DNA of 64,000 nucleotides. Origin: Kosakonia sp. H02 (GTDB lineage Bacteria; Pseudomonadota; Gammaproteobacteria; Enterobacterales; Enterobacteriaceae). The stretch lies in the NCBI GenBank assembly GCA_030704225.1, contig CP131915.1, positions 1,054,001 through 1,118,000 of the forward strand. The letters run 5' to 3'. Shown here in pieces: positions 43,856 to 52,397 of the stretch. The notes under the pieces are model-generated. The model was not told the DNA's origin and did not search any database. It saw only the letters and a program-made list of their open reading frames with translations. Position 1 is the first letter of the stretch; every line of letters starts with the position of its first letter. The translations under genes were made by a program, and so were the position numbers.

Positions 43856-46174
43856 ATGAAAAAAATGACCATTGGCTTAATTGGCAATCCCAATTCTGGC
43901 AAGACGACATTATTCAATCAGTTAACCGGCGCGCGCCAGCGCGTAGGAAACTGGGCTGGTGTTACCGTTGAGCGTAAAGAAGGCCAGTTCACAACAACGG
44001 ACAACCAGGTGACGCTGGTCGACCTTCCCGGCACCTACTCGCTAACGACGATTTCCGCGCAAACCTCGCTCGATGAGCAAATAGCCTGCCACTACATTTT
44101 GAACGGCGATGCCGACTTGCTGATAAACGTCGTCGATGCCTCAAACCTGGAACGAAACCTCTACCTGACCCTGCAACTGTTGGAACTCGGCGTTCCCTGC
44201 ATCATTGCCCTGAACATGCTCGATATTGCGGAAAAACAGAAACTGCGTATCGATATTGATGCGCTGGCCACCCGCCTGGGCTGCCCGGTGATCCCGCTGG
44301 TCTCCACGCGTGGGCGCGGCATCGAGGCGCTGAAATTAGCCATCGATCGTCACCAGACCAATAACGAAGTTGAGCTGGTGCATTACGCCCTGCCCCTTTC
44401 CCGCGAGGCGAGTACGCTGGCAGAGCAAATGCCCCAGGAGATACCGTGGCAACAGCGCCGCTGGATGGGCCTGCAAATGCTGGAAGGCGATATTTACAGT
44501 CGCGCCAATGCAGGCATTGATGACGCGCAACTGCAAACCTCCCTTTCCCGCTTACAGGCGGAAATGGACGATCCGGCGCTGCATATTGCCGATGCGCGTT
44601 ATCAGTCGATCGCCGCGATTTGCGATACCGTCAGCAATACCCTCACCGCTGAGCCAAGCCGTTTCACCGCTGCCGTCGATCGCATTATCATCAACCGCTT
44701 TTTGGGTCTGCCTGTTTTCCTGTTCGTCATGTACCTGATGTTCCTGTTCGCGATTAACATCGGCGGCGCGTTTTCACCGATTTTCGATGCGGGTTCCGTG
44801 GCGGTGTTTATTCACGGTATTCAATGGCTCGGTTACACGCTGCACTTCCCGGACTGGCTGACGGTGTTTCTCGCCCAGGGACTTGGTGGTGGCGTCAACA
44901 CCGTGCTGCCGTTGGTGCCGCAACTGGGCATGATGTACCTGTTTATGTCCTTTCTCGAAGACTCCGGTTATATGGCGCGCGCCGCGTTTGTGATGGACCG
45001 CCTGATGCAATCGCTGGGTCTGCCGGGCAAATCCTTTGTGCCGCTGATTGTTGGATTCGGCTGCAACGTCCCGTCCGTGATGGGCGCGCGCACCCTGGAT
45101 GCACCGCGTGAACGCCTTATCACCATCATGATGGCGCCGTTTATGTCCTGTGGCGCGCGGCTGGCAATCTTCGCTGTCTTCGCTGCTGCGTTTTTTGGTC
45201 AGCAAGGCGCGGTTGCCGTCTTCTCGCTGTATGTGCTGGGTATTGTGATGGCGATCCTCACCGGCTTGATGCTGAAATACACGCTGTTGCGTGGTGAAGC
45301 GTCCCCGTTCGTCATGGAGCTGCCGGTGTATCACGTTCCGCATCTGAAAAGCCTGCTGCTGCAAACCTGGCAGCGCCTGAAAGGCTTTGTTATCCGCGCC
45401 GGTAAAGTGATCATCATCGTCAGCATCTTCCTCAGCGCGATGAACAGCTTCTCGCTGGATGGCCGCACCGTAAATACCATCAACGACTCGGCGCTGGCCT
45501 CAATCAGCCGTGTCTTTACCCCGCTGTTAGAGCCGATTGGCGTGCATGGCGATCACTGGCAGGCAACGGTAGGCCTGGTCACCGGGGCGATGGCAAAAGA
45601 GGTGGTGGTTGGGACGCTGAACACGCTCTATACCGCTGAAAACATCGAGCAGGAAGCCTTTAACCCGGCACAATTCAGCCTGACGGATGAGCTGACCGCC
45701 GCGCTGGAAGAGACCGGCAGCTCAATCAAAGAGACCTTCAGCCTGAGCGTGCTGGCTAACCCGATTGAAGCCAGCAAAGGCGACGGCGAAATGGCGACCG
45801 GCACCATGGGCGTGATGAGCCAGAAATTTGGCAGCGCGGCTGCCGCCTATAGCTACCTGATTTTTGTGCTGCTTTATGTGCCGTGTATTACCGCCATGGG
45901 CGCGATCGCCCGTGAAGCCAGCCGCGGCTGGATGGGGTTCTCGGTGCTCTGGGGGCTGAATATCGCTTACTCGCTCTCAACGCTGTTTTATCAGACGGTT
46001 ACGTTCCGCCAACATCCCATCTACAGCCTGACCTGCATCCTGGCGGTGATTCTGTTTAATGTGGTGGTGATTGGCCTGCTTCGCCGTGCAAGAAGCCGCG
46101 TCGATGTGAACCTGCTGGCAACGCGCAAAACCGTCGCCAGCTGCTGCGACAGCCCGGCGGGCGATTGTCACTAA
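43856..46174 (+). CDS. feoB: FeoB, ferrous iron permease with G-protein domain
   Basis: The main Fe2+ transporter of the inner membrane; 772 residues (K-12 773). The N-terminal GTPase domain shows G1 GNPNSGKTT (10-18), G3 DLPGTYS and G4 NMLD. About eight membrane helices follow, including two Gate-type repeats (EDSGYMARAAFVMDR...GFGCNVPSVMGARTL and TGAMAKEVVVGTLNTLY). The C-terminus ends in SCCDSPAGDCH. The start at 43856 (MKKMTIGL) fits K-12; an ATG four codons earlier is less likely. Confidence 0.97.
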   Translation: MKKMTIGLIGNPNSGKTTLFNQLTGARQRVGNWAGVTVERKEGQFTTTDNQVTLVDLPGTYSLTTISAQTSLDEQIACHYILNGDADLLINVVDASNLERNLYLTLQLLELGVPCIIALNMLDIAEKQKLRIDIDALATRLGCPVIPLVSTRGRGIEALKLAIDRHQTNNEVELVHYALPLSREASTLAEQMPQEIPWQQRRWMGLQMLEGDIYSRANAGIDDAQLQTSLSRLQAEMDDPALHIADARYQSIAAICDTVSNTLTAEPSRFTAAVDRIIINRFLGLPVFLFVMYLMFLFAINIGGAFSPIFDAGSVAVFIHGIQWLGYTLHFPDWLTVFLAQGLGGGVNTVLPLVPQLGMMYLFMSFLEDSGYMARAAFVMDRLMQSLGLPGKSFVPLIVGFGCNVPSVMGARTLDAPRERLITIMMAPFMSCGARLAIFAVFAAAFFGQQGAVAVFSLYVLGIVMAILTGLMLKYTLLRGEASPFVMELPVYHVPHLKSLLLQTWQRLKGFVIRAGKVIIIVSIFLSAMNSFSLDGRTVNTINDSALASISRVFTPLLEPIGVHGDHWQATVGLVTGAMAKEVVVGTLNTLYTAENIEQEAFNPAQFSLTDELTAALEETGSSIKETFSLSVLANPIEASKGDGEMATGTMGVMSQKFGSAAAAYSYLIFVLLYVPCITAMGAIAREASRGWMGFSVLWGLNIAYSLSTLFYQTVTFRQHPIYSLTCILAVILFNVVVIGLLRRARSRVDVNLLATRKTVASCCDSPAGDCH

Positions 46175-46185
46175 GGAGCATGTAA

Positions 46186-46425
46186 ATGGCATCAATGATT
46201 GAAGTGCGTGATTTACTGGCGTTGCAGGGGCGCATGGAGTCCAGCCAACTGAGCGCCGCACTGCATACGCCCAAAGCAATGATTGATGCCATGCTGGGTA
46301 GGATGGAAGCGATGGGCCGCGCCGTGCGTATTCAGGAAGAGGCTACCGGTTGTTTAACCGGTAGCTGCAAACAGTGCCCGGAAGGGAAAAACGCCTGCTT
46401 GCGCGAGTGGTGGGCGCTGCGGTAA
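46186..46425 (+). CDS. feoC: FeoC, iron-sulfur winged-helix accessory protein
   Basis: A 79-residue winged-helix protein (MASMIEVRDLLALQGRMESSQLSAALHTP...). Its C-terminal part keeps four cysteines, C56, C61, C64 and C71, in GCLTGSCKQCPEGKNAC, which can bind a [4Fe-4S] cluster in the family. FeoC is proposed to protect FeoB from proteolysis or to sense iron/oxygen; which applies is unsettled. It begins 11 nt after feoB. K-12 has yhgA after feoC; here bioH follows, convergent. Confidence 0.94.
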   Translation: MASMIEVRDLLALQGRMESSQLSAALHTPKAMIDAMLGRMEAMGRAVRIQEEATGCLTGSCKQCPEGKNACLREWWALR

Positions 46426-46455
46426 ATATTGCCAGCCCCGTTTGTAGGCCCATGC

Positions 46456-47226
46456 TCACAGTCTGGATTTCAGCCCCACCAGCGCCTCGCAAAACGCCGC
46501 CGGATGGGAGATAAACGGTGCATGCGCCGCTTTCGGGAAGATAACCGACTCACTGCCCGGCCACATTTCATCTAACAGCGGGACAATCTTGCGCGGCACC
46601 AGCCCGTCGAGGTAACCGTACAAACGCAAAAACGGCACTGCCAGCGCTCGTAAATCCTCACGCAAATCCACGGTTTTTAATATCTCCAGCCCGCTGTTCA
46701 GCACCCCGGTCGACGGCATATCCAGCGACAACACCGCACGTTTTAACTGCCGCGCATCTTGCCGGGCGGTTTCTGTACCGAGCGTTTGCAGCGCCAGAAA
46801 ACGCTCCACGGTGCGCTGAAAATCCTCGCTAAGCTGACGCTGGAAACCCGCCAGCACCTCAGGCTTAATGCCCGCCCAATCATCCTGCGCGCTAAAACAG
46901 GGCGATGACGCCACCGTCACCAAAGCGTCCACGCGTTCCGGAGCCTGTAAGGCAATCTGGCTTGCCACCAGGCCACCCAGGCTCCAGCCCAGCCAAATTG
47001 CCTTCTTGGGTGCCTGCACTAACACAATGTCCGCCATCTGCTGCAACGATAACGCGCCGAAGCCGGAGCTTCTGCCATAGCCGGGTAAATCCACCAGATG
47101 CAGCGTAAATTGCGTACTCAGTTCCGCAGTTATGCAATCCCAGACCTGAGCATTCAGCCCCCAGCCGTGCAACAGCACAAGATGAGAATTCCCTTCGCCT
47201 TTGGTTTGCCACCAGATGTCACTCAT
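46456..47226 (-). CDS. bioH: BioH, pimeloyl-ACP methyl ester esterase
   Basis: A 256-residue alpha/beta-hydrolase, the same length as K-12 BioH. The catalytic triad is at the expected positions: S82 in GWSLGG, D207 in YGYLDGLVP, H235 in KAAHAPF. It frees pimeloyl-ACP from its methyl ester, ending the BioC-BioH route to the biotin precursor. It is divergent from gntX with only 38 bp between the start codons, so the two promoters must overlap. Confidence 0.97.
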   Translation of the reverse strand: MSDIWWQTKGEGNSHLVLLHGWGLNAQVWDCITAELSTQFTLHLVDLPGYGRSSGFGALSLQQMADIVLVQAPKKAIWLGWSLGGLVASQIALQAPERVDALVTVASSPCFSAQDDWAGIKPEVLAGFQRQLSEDFQRTVERFLALQTLGTETARQDARQLKRAVLSLDMPSTGVLNSGLEILKTVDLREDLRALAVPFLRLYGYLDGLVPRKIVPLLDEMWPGSESVIFPKAAHAPFISHPAAFCEALVGLKSRL

Positions 47227-47264
47227 CAGTTATTGTTCTCTTCTTTCACACAAGGAGGTGCAAC

Positions 47265-47948
47265 ATGCTAACAGTGCCGGGATTGTGCTGGCTATGCCTG
47301 ATGCCATTAATGCTCAGCCATTGGGGAGTCTGTTCAGGCTGCACACGCGCCATGCAATTGCGGGAAAAAGTTTGCCCTTTGTGCGGTTTACCTGCCGCCC
47401 GGGACGACATCCAGTGCGGGCGCTGTTTGCGAAAAGCGCCGCCGTGGCAGCGGCTGGTTGCGGTCAGCCGCTACGCGCCGCCACTCAGCTCGCTGGTACA
47501 TCAGTTTAAGTTTCGCCCCTACCCGGAAATCGCCCCGGCGCTGGCGCGGCTGCTCTTATTAGCGGTGTTAAATGCGCGGCGGATAAACCCACAGCCGCCG
47601 CCGGATATGATCCTCAGCGTACCGTTGCATGCCCGTCGTCAGTGGCGCAGAGGGTTTAACCAGAGCGATCTGCTGTGCCAGTTTCTCGCGCATTGGCTGC
47701 AACGCCCTTACCCACGCGCGGCGCTAAGAAGGCTGCGGGCAACGCCGGTTCAGCACCATCTCAGCGCGCGGTTGCGCAAACGAAATGTGAAAAACGCCTT
47801 TCGTCTTGAATTGCCAGTAGCGGGTCTCCATATCGCTGTTGTGGATGATGTCGTCACGACCGGCAGTACTGTTGCAGAGATAACACGCCTGCTTTTGCGC
47901 AGCGGCGCAGCAACTGTTCAGGTATGGTGCCTGTGTCGAACCTTGTAG
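47265..47948 (+). CDS. gntX: GntX (ComF-like), DNA-utilisation protein with phosphoribosyltransferase fold
   Basis: A 227-residue ComF homologue, same length as K-12 GntX/YhgH. An N-terminal zinc-finger-like part has cysteines in CWLC, CSGC, CPLCG and CGRC; the C-terminal part has a PRTase motif VVDDVVTTGSTV. Despite the old gluconate name, K-12 work links it with the hof genes to use of DNA as a nutrient. The stop codon region doubles as the -35 of the nfuA promoter. Confidence 0.94.
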   Translation: MLTVPGLCWLCLMPLMLSHWGVCSGCTRAMQLREKVCPLCGLPAARDDIQCGRCLRKAPPWQRLVAVSRYAPPLSSLVHQFKFRPYPEIAPALARLLLLAVLNARRINPQPPPDMILSVPLHARRQWRRGFNQSDLLCQFLAHWLQRPYPRAALRRLRATPVQHHLSARLRKRNVKNAFRLELPVAGLHIAVVDDVVTTGSTVAEITRLLLRSGAATVQVWCLCRTL

Positions 47949-47971
47949 ACCCTCGATGATGGGCGTATTAT
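47943..47971 (+). promoter_or_regulatory. Likely sigma-70 promoter of nfuA
   Basis: TTGTAG (47943-47948) and TATTAT (47966-47971) have the ideal 17-bp spacing. Transcription would begin near 47978, inside the IscR site and about 30 nt before the nfuA start. Confidence 0.6.
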
Positions 47972-47994
47972 AACCGAGTAAAATAGTCAACTAT
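47970..47994 (+). promoter_or_regulatory. IscR type 1 site at the nfuA promoter
   Basis: The 25-bp element fits the type 1 IscR consensus (ATASYYGACTRWWWYAGTC followed by RRSTAT) at 23 of 25 positions; the deviations are at positions 4 and 9. It overlaps the -10 and start, which suggests repression by [2Fe-2S]-IscR when clusters are plentiful. K-12 nfuA is known to be in the IscR regulon. Confidence 0.82.
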
Positions 47995-48006
47995 TAGGCC
48001 ATTGCT

Positions 48007-48582
48007 ATGATCCGTATTTCCGACGCTGCCCAAGCGCACTTTGTCAAACTGCTGGCAAATCAGGAAGAAGGGACACAAATCCGCGTATTTGTGATTAACC
48101 CAGGCACGCCAAATGCCGAATGTGGTGTCTCTTATTGCCCGCCGGACGCGGTTGAAGCCACCGACACTGCACTTAAATTTGAACAACTGGTTGCCTATGT
48201 CGATGAGCTGAGCGCGCCGTATCTGGAAGATGCGGAAATCGATTTTGTTACCGATCAGTTGGGCTCTCAGCTGACGCTGAAAGCACCGAACGCCAAAATG
48301 CGTAAAGTCTCTGACGACGCACCGCTAATGGAGCGCGTAGAGTATTTATTGCAGTCGCAAATCAACCCGCAGCTTGCAGGCCACGGCGGCCGCGTAACGC
48401 TGATGGAAATAACCGATGAAGGCTACGCCATTTTGCAATTTGGCGGCGGCTGTAACGGGTGTTCGATGGTCGATGTGACGCTGAAAGAAGGTATCGAGAA
48501 GCAGCTGCTGAACGAGTTCCCGGAACTGGCTGGCGTGCGCGATCTCACCGAGCACCAGCGCGGCGAGCACTCCTACTACTAA
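48007..48582 (+). CDS. nfuA: NfuA, Fe-S cluster carrier
   Basis: A 191-residue scaffold/carrier protein. The N-terminal A-type-like domain lacks the full cysteine set of IscA proteins. The C-terminal Nfu domain has C149 and C152 in GGGCNGCSM, which bind a [4Fe-4S] cluster between two monomers. NfuA delivers clusters under iron or oxidative stress. Length and cysteine positions equal those of K-12. It lies downstream of a sigma-70 promoter and IscR site. Confidence 0.97.
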   Translation: MIRISDAAQAHFVKLLANQEEGTQIRVFVINPGTPNAECGVSYCPPDAVEATDTALKFEQLVAYVDELSAPYLEDAEIDFVTDQLGSQLTLKAPNAKMRKVSDDAPLMERVEYLLQSQINPQLAGHGGRVTLMEITDEGYAILQFGGGCNGCSMVDVTLKEGIEKQLLNEFPELAGVRDLTEHQRGEHSYY

Positions 48583-48604
48583 GCGTTTCTGCTTACCTGT
48601 ATTT

Positions 48605-48630
48605 GCCCGGTGGCGTTTCGCTTGCCGGGC
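48605..48630. repeat. Single REP-type palindrome after nfuA
   Basis: GCCCGG (48605-48610) and CCGGGC (48625-48630) flank TGGCGTTTCGCTTG. The sequence is close to the reverse complement of the repeat unit arrayed after glpD (61772-62078), so it is a solitary member of the same family in the opposite orientation. It also closes the nfuA transcript. The 356-bp nfuA-gntT gap otherwise holds the gntT control region and no gene. Confidence 0.72.
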
Positions 48631-48769
48631 CAAACCCCTACCCACCGCAAAACCCAACCCGCTATCCGTCACTCAACATGCCCTCCGGCAAAAAATCGTC
48701 ATGTCCCGGTATTATGACGAAGCTCTCAGATCTCACATTTAGATCCGATGAGTCATTCTCTTTTCAGGG

Positions 48770-48785
48770 ATGTTACCCGTATCAT
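48770..48785 (+). promoter_or_regulatory. Probable GntR operator upstream of gntT
   Basis: ATGTTACCCGTATCAT is an imperfect palindrome of the form ATGwTACC/GGTAwCAT expected for the gluconate repressor GntR. It lies 153 bp before the gntT start. Two-site GntR control is known for K-12 gntT; I found no second good copy. Confidence 0.6.
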
Positions 48786-48938
48786 TCAGCCCAGCACCGA
48801 CAAGATAAAAAACATCCGACTACAATTTGCAGCAATGGATGTAAACCGTAACGGTGCCGCAGCGCGTTCTTCTCTTTTTGTGAGCGGCTGCCACGAAACA
48901 CTGACGTTACCCATAACAAATTAAAGGCCAGGTAAATC

Positions 48939-50255
48939 ATGCCATTAGTCATTGTCGCTATCGGTGTTGCCCTCTTACTGTTGTTAATGATCCGCTTCAA
49001 ACTGAACGGATTTCTCGCTCTTATCCTGGTGGCGCTTGCCGTTGGGATGATGCAGGGTATGCCGTTGGATGCTGTTATCAAATCCATCAAAAATGGTGTT
49101 GGCGGAACGCTGGGAAGCCTTGCGTTGATCATGGGCTTCGGTGCCATGCTCGGTAAAATGCTGGCGGATTGCGGCGGCGCTCAGCGCATTGCCACCACCC
49201 TTATCGAAAAGTTCGGTCGTAAATATATTCAATGGGCGATTGTGTTAACCGGTTTTACCGTCGGTTTCGCCCTGTTCTACGAAGTCGGTTTCGTGCTGTT
49301 GCTGCCGCTGGTGTTTACCGTTGCTGCGTCTGCACGTATTCCGCTGCTGTATGTCGGCGTGCCGATGGCGGCTGCGCTCTCTGTGACGCACGGCTTCCTG
49401 CCTCCGCACCCTGGCCCGACCGCAATCGCGACCATTTTCCATGCGGATATGGGCAAAACCCTGCTGTACGGTACGCTGCTCGGTATCCCGACGGTGATCC
49501 TCGCAGGCCCGGTATTTGCTCACTTCCTGAAAGGCATCGATAAACCGATCCCGGAAGGCCTGTACAACTCTAAAACATTCACTGATGAAGAGATGCCTGG
49601 CTTTGGTGTCAGCGTCTGGACTTCTCTGGTGCCGGTAATCCTGATGGCGCTGCGCGCAGTAGCAGAAATGGTGCTACCGCAAGGTCATGCGATTCTGCCT
49701 TACGCTGAGTTCTTCGGCGATCCGGTGATGGCAACAATGATTGCGGTCCTGATTGCCGTCTTCACCTTCGGCCTGAATCGCGGCCGTTCCATGGACGACA
49801 TCAATGACACGCTGACCAGCTCCATCAAAATCATCGCCATGATGCTGCTGATTATCGGCGGCGGCGGTGCATTCAAACAGGTTCTGGTCGATAGCGGCGT
49901 TGATAAGTACATCGCCTCGATGATGCAATCCACCAACCTTTCCCCGCTGTTTATGGCGTGGTCTATCGCCGCGGTTCTGCGTATTGCGCTGGGTTCGGCA
50001 ACCGTTGCGGCCATTACCGCAGGCGGCATCGCTGCACCGCTGATTGCCACCACCGGCGTCAGCCCGGAACTGATGGTTATCGCCGTAGGTTCTGGTAGCG
50101 TGATTTTCTCCCACGTGAACGATCCGGGCTTCTGGCTGTTCAAGGAGTATTTCAACCTGACCATCGGCGAAACCATGCGTTCATGGTCGGCGCTGGAAAC
50201 CATTATCTCGGTATGTGGTCTGGTGGGATGCTTGCTGTTAGGTATGGTTGTTTGA
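48939..50255 (+). CDS. gntT: GntT, high-affinity gluconate permease
   Basis: A 438-residue inner-membrane H+ symporter of the GntP family with about 12-14 hydrophobic segments. Conserved family stretches are GFGAMLGKMLADCGGAQRIA, THGFLPPHPGPTAIA and IGGGGAFKQVLVDSGV. Length and sequence fit K-12 GntT rather than GntU or GntP, as does the location between nfuA and malQ. Induction by gluconate through GntR is expected. Confidence 0.95.
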   Translation: MPLVIVAIGVALLLLLMIRFKLNGFLALILVALAVGMMQGMPLDAVIKSIKNGVGGTLGSLALIMGFGAMLGKMLADCGGAQRIATTLIEKFGRKYIQWAIVLTGFTVGFALFYEVGFVLLLPLVFTVAASARIPLLYVGVPMAAALSVTHGFLPPHPGPTAIATIFHADMGKTLLYGTLLGIPTVILAGPVFAHFLKGIDKPIPEGLYNSKTFTDEEMPGFGVSVWTSLVPVILMALRAVAEMVLPQGHAILPYAEFFGDPVMATMIAVLIAVFTFGLNRGRSMDDINDTLTSSIKIIAMMLLIIGGGGAFKQVLVDSGVDKYIASMMQSTNLSPLFMAWSIAAVLRIALGSATVAAITAGGIAAPLIATTGVSPELMVIAVGSGSVIFSHVNDPGFWLFKEYFNLTIGETMRSWSALETIISVCGLVGCLLLGMVV

Positions 50256-50276
50256 TGTAGACATTGCCGACAAAAT

Positions 50277-50304
50277 AAATGCCCGGTCACCCGGGCATTT
50301 TTAT
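50277..50304. terminator. Terminator between convergent gntT and malQ
   Basis: AAATGCCCGG (50277-50286) pairs perfectly with CCGGGCATTT (50291-50300) around TCAC. A short T-run follows for gntT and an A/T-rich stretch on the other side can serve malQ, whose stop codon touches its end. Confidence 0.88.
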
Positions 50305-52388
50305 TAGCGTTTCCCCGCCACTTTGCGGCGTCGGTCGAGATCCTTAATCAACTTGTTGACCTTCTCGTCGGCAAACACCTTCTCCAGCGATACCGCAAGC
50401 TTGCGCCGCCAGTTTTTGTACTGATAACTGGTGCCGGGAACGTTCACCGGCTCCGGCATATCGAGCCAGTCCTCCGGCTGTAACCCCAGCAGCGCACTGT
50501 TGCTGTCGGCGATATACCGCTGCATCCCGCGATTAAGCACCGCCGTCATCGGCATACGCGACGCTTTATGCCCAACCTGCTTCGGCAGGCAACCGTGCTG
50601 ATGCAACGCATCGAGTAGCCCCTGTTTCGCCAACTCACGATCCGCATATAACCCTTGCAGAATGTCCTCGTCCGGGTACAAACCCAACGTTTTTCCGAGG
50701 GTTAAATCCCCGCGCTCCCAATAACCACGCAGCGTTGGCAGATCGTGCGTGGTGGCAACCGCCATCGACTGCTCTGGCCATGCCTGCGGCGCGCGGAAGG
50801 TTTTCTCGTGATCGTTTTCGAAATAGAGCACTTTGTAGGAGTAGACGCCGCTGCGGCGCAGTTTACCGACAATCTCCACCGGCACTGTACCCAAATCTTC
50901 ACCAATCACCATGCATTGATGCCGCTGGCTTTCCAGCGCCAGGATTGCCAGCAAATCGTCTACCGGATAGTGCACATACGCCCCGTGGTCTGCCGTTTCG
51001 CCATAGGGGATCCACCACAGACGCAACATCGACATCACATGATCAATTCGCAACGCGCCGCAGTTTTTCATGTTGGCGCGCAGCAAATCGACAAACGGCG
51101 CATAGCCGCGCGCCTGCATGACATGCGGATCCATCGGCGGCAGGCCCCAGTTTTGCCCCAGCGGCCCGAGAATATCCGGCGGCGCACCAACAGAGGCCTT
51201 CAGGCAATAGAGTTCACGGTCGCACCAGGTTTCCGCGCCGCCTTCCGCCACGCCGACGGCCAGGTCGCGATACAGCCCAATCGGCATGGCATAACCCTGG
51301 CTGGTTTGCCAGCATTCGGCGAACTGGGTATACGCCAGCCACTGCAACCAGAGGTAGAAATTAACGTCATCGGCATGCTGCTGACAAAACGCTTTCACCT
51401 GCGGGCTGTCGATAGACTGGTACGCTTGCGGCCACGCAGGCCAGCCCCAGCGCAGCTTATCTTCCTGCACCTGGAAAGCATGCAATGCATCAAAGGCTGC
51501 TTGCCAGTAGAGACTTTCGCCCTCCTGCTGCACAAAAGACTGGAACGCAGCAAACTGTTCATCCGCGTCGCCGCGCTGGCGAAAACCCTGCCACGCCATG
51601 CGCAGCGCCGTCAGTTTCAGCGTCGTCACGGTGGCGTAATCGACCCACTCGCTATCCCGTGCACTGTGCAGCGCTTGTTGGGTAGTGGGCAGTTGCCACC
51701 ACGCCTGCGCCGCTTTGCTGTCGCGGAAATCCGCCACTGCATTGACATCAATATAGAGAATGTTCAACCAGCGGCGGGATGAAGGGCTGTACGGGCTGGC
51801 GCTTTCCGGGTTCGCCGGGTAGAGCGCATGAATCGGGTTGAGCCCGATAAACGCGCCGCCGCGCCGGGCAACATCGCCCAGCATCGTTTTCAGATCGCCG
51901 AAATCGCCAATCCCCCAGTTAACTTGCGAACGCAGGGTGTAAAGCTGCACACACGCGCCCCATAGTTTTTTACCCTCGTGCAGTGCCTGCGGCTCATAAC
52001 AACGCGCCGGGGCAATAATCACCCGGCACTGCCAGTGCTGCTTTTTTTGCGTCAGCGTCAGCGTGTGGTAACCCAGCGCCAGCCCGCCAGGCAGCGCCAG
52101 ATTGCTCCCGCCGCTCACCTCGCCCTGGTGCTGTTTACCGGCTTCGGTGGTCAGTTGCCAGTGAAATTCACCTTTACCGCCCACCGCCAGCCACTTCTTT
52201 TTACCGTGGATAAACACCTGCACCGCCGGTACAGGCGAAGCACTGACCGCAGCCGGTACAGGGTGCATCGCTTCCAGCAAACGCTGTTTGGTTTGCGTGG
52301 TGATGGACTGCGGTTTGCCGTGCGCATTGATGTAGTTTGGGCTGATCCCCGCCGCCAGCGCGGCCTGTTCCAGACGTTTACTCTGCAT
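50304..52388 (-). CDS. malQ: MalQ, 4-alpha-glucanotransferase (amylomaltase)
   Basis: A GH77 enzyme of 694 residues, equal to K-12 MalQ. It transfers glucosyl and maltodextrinyl groups between maltodextrins and releases glucose. Catalytic segments are LRIDHVMSM (nucleophile Asp), IGEDLGTVP (acid/base Glu) and ATTHDLPTLRGYW (third acid). It forms the malPQ operon; the gap to malP is only 9 nt. Expression should depend on MalT. Confidence 0.97.
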   Translation of the reverse strand: MQSKRLEQAALAAGISPNYINAHGKPQSITTQTKQRLLEAMHPVPAAVSASPVPAVQVFIHGKKKWLAVGGKGEFHWQLTTEAGKQHQGEVSGGSNLALPGGLALGYHTLTLTQKKQHWQCRVIIAPARCYEPQALHEGKKLWGACVQLYTLRSQVNWGIGDFGDLKTMLGDVARRGGAFIGLNPIHALYPANPESASPYSPSSRRWLNILYIDVNAVADFRDSKAAQAWWQLPTTQQALHSARDSEWVDYATVTTLKLTALRMAWQGFRQRGDADEQFAAFQSFVQQEGESLYWQAAFDALHAFQVQEDKLRWGWPAWPQAYQSIDSPQVKAFCQQHADDVNFYLWLQWLAYTQFAECWQTSQGYAMPIGLYRDLAVGVAEGGAETWCDRELYCLKASVGAPPDILGPLGQNWGLPPMDPHVMQARGYAPFVDLLRANMKNCGALRIDHVMSMLRLWWIPYGETADHGAYVHYPVDDLLAILALESQRHQCMVIGEDLGTVPVEIVGKLRRSGVYSYKVLYFENDHEKTFRAPQAWPEQSMAVATTHDLPTLRGYWERGDLTLGKTLGLYPDEDILQGLYADRELAKQGLLDALHQHGCLPKQVGHKASRMPMTAVLNRGMQRYIADSNSALLGLQPEDWLDMPEPVNVPGTSYQYKNWRRKLAVSLEKVFADEKVNKLIKDLDRRRKVAGKR

Positions 52389-52397
52389 CGAGCTTCC

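Noticed and set aside
48722..48737. CRP site upstream of gntT
   Set aside because: TCACA at 48733-48737 is a perfect half, but the partner half GCTCT is not a match.
50745..51782. Long open frame (345 codons) on the plus strand opposite malQ
   Set aside because: It is antisense to a well-conserved gene, its product is rich in H, R and Q as expected from mirrored codons, and it resembles no family I know.
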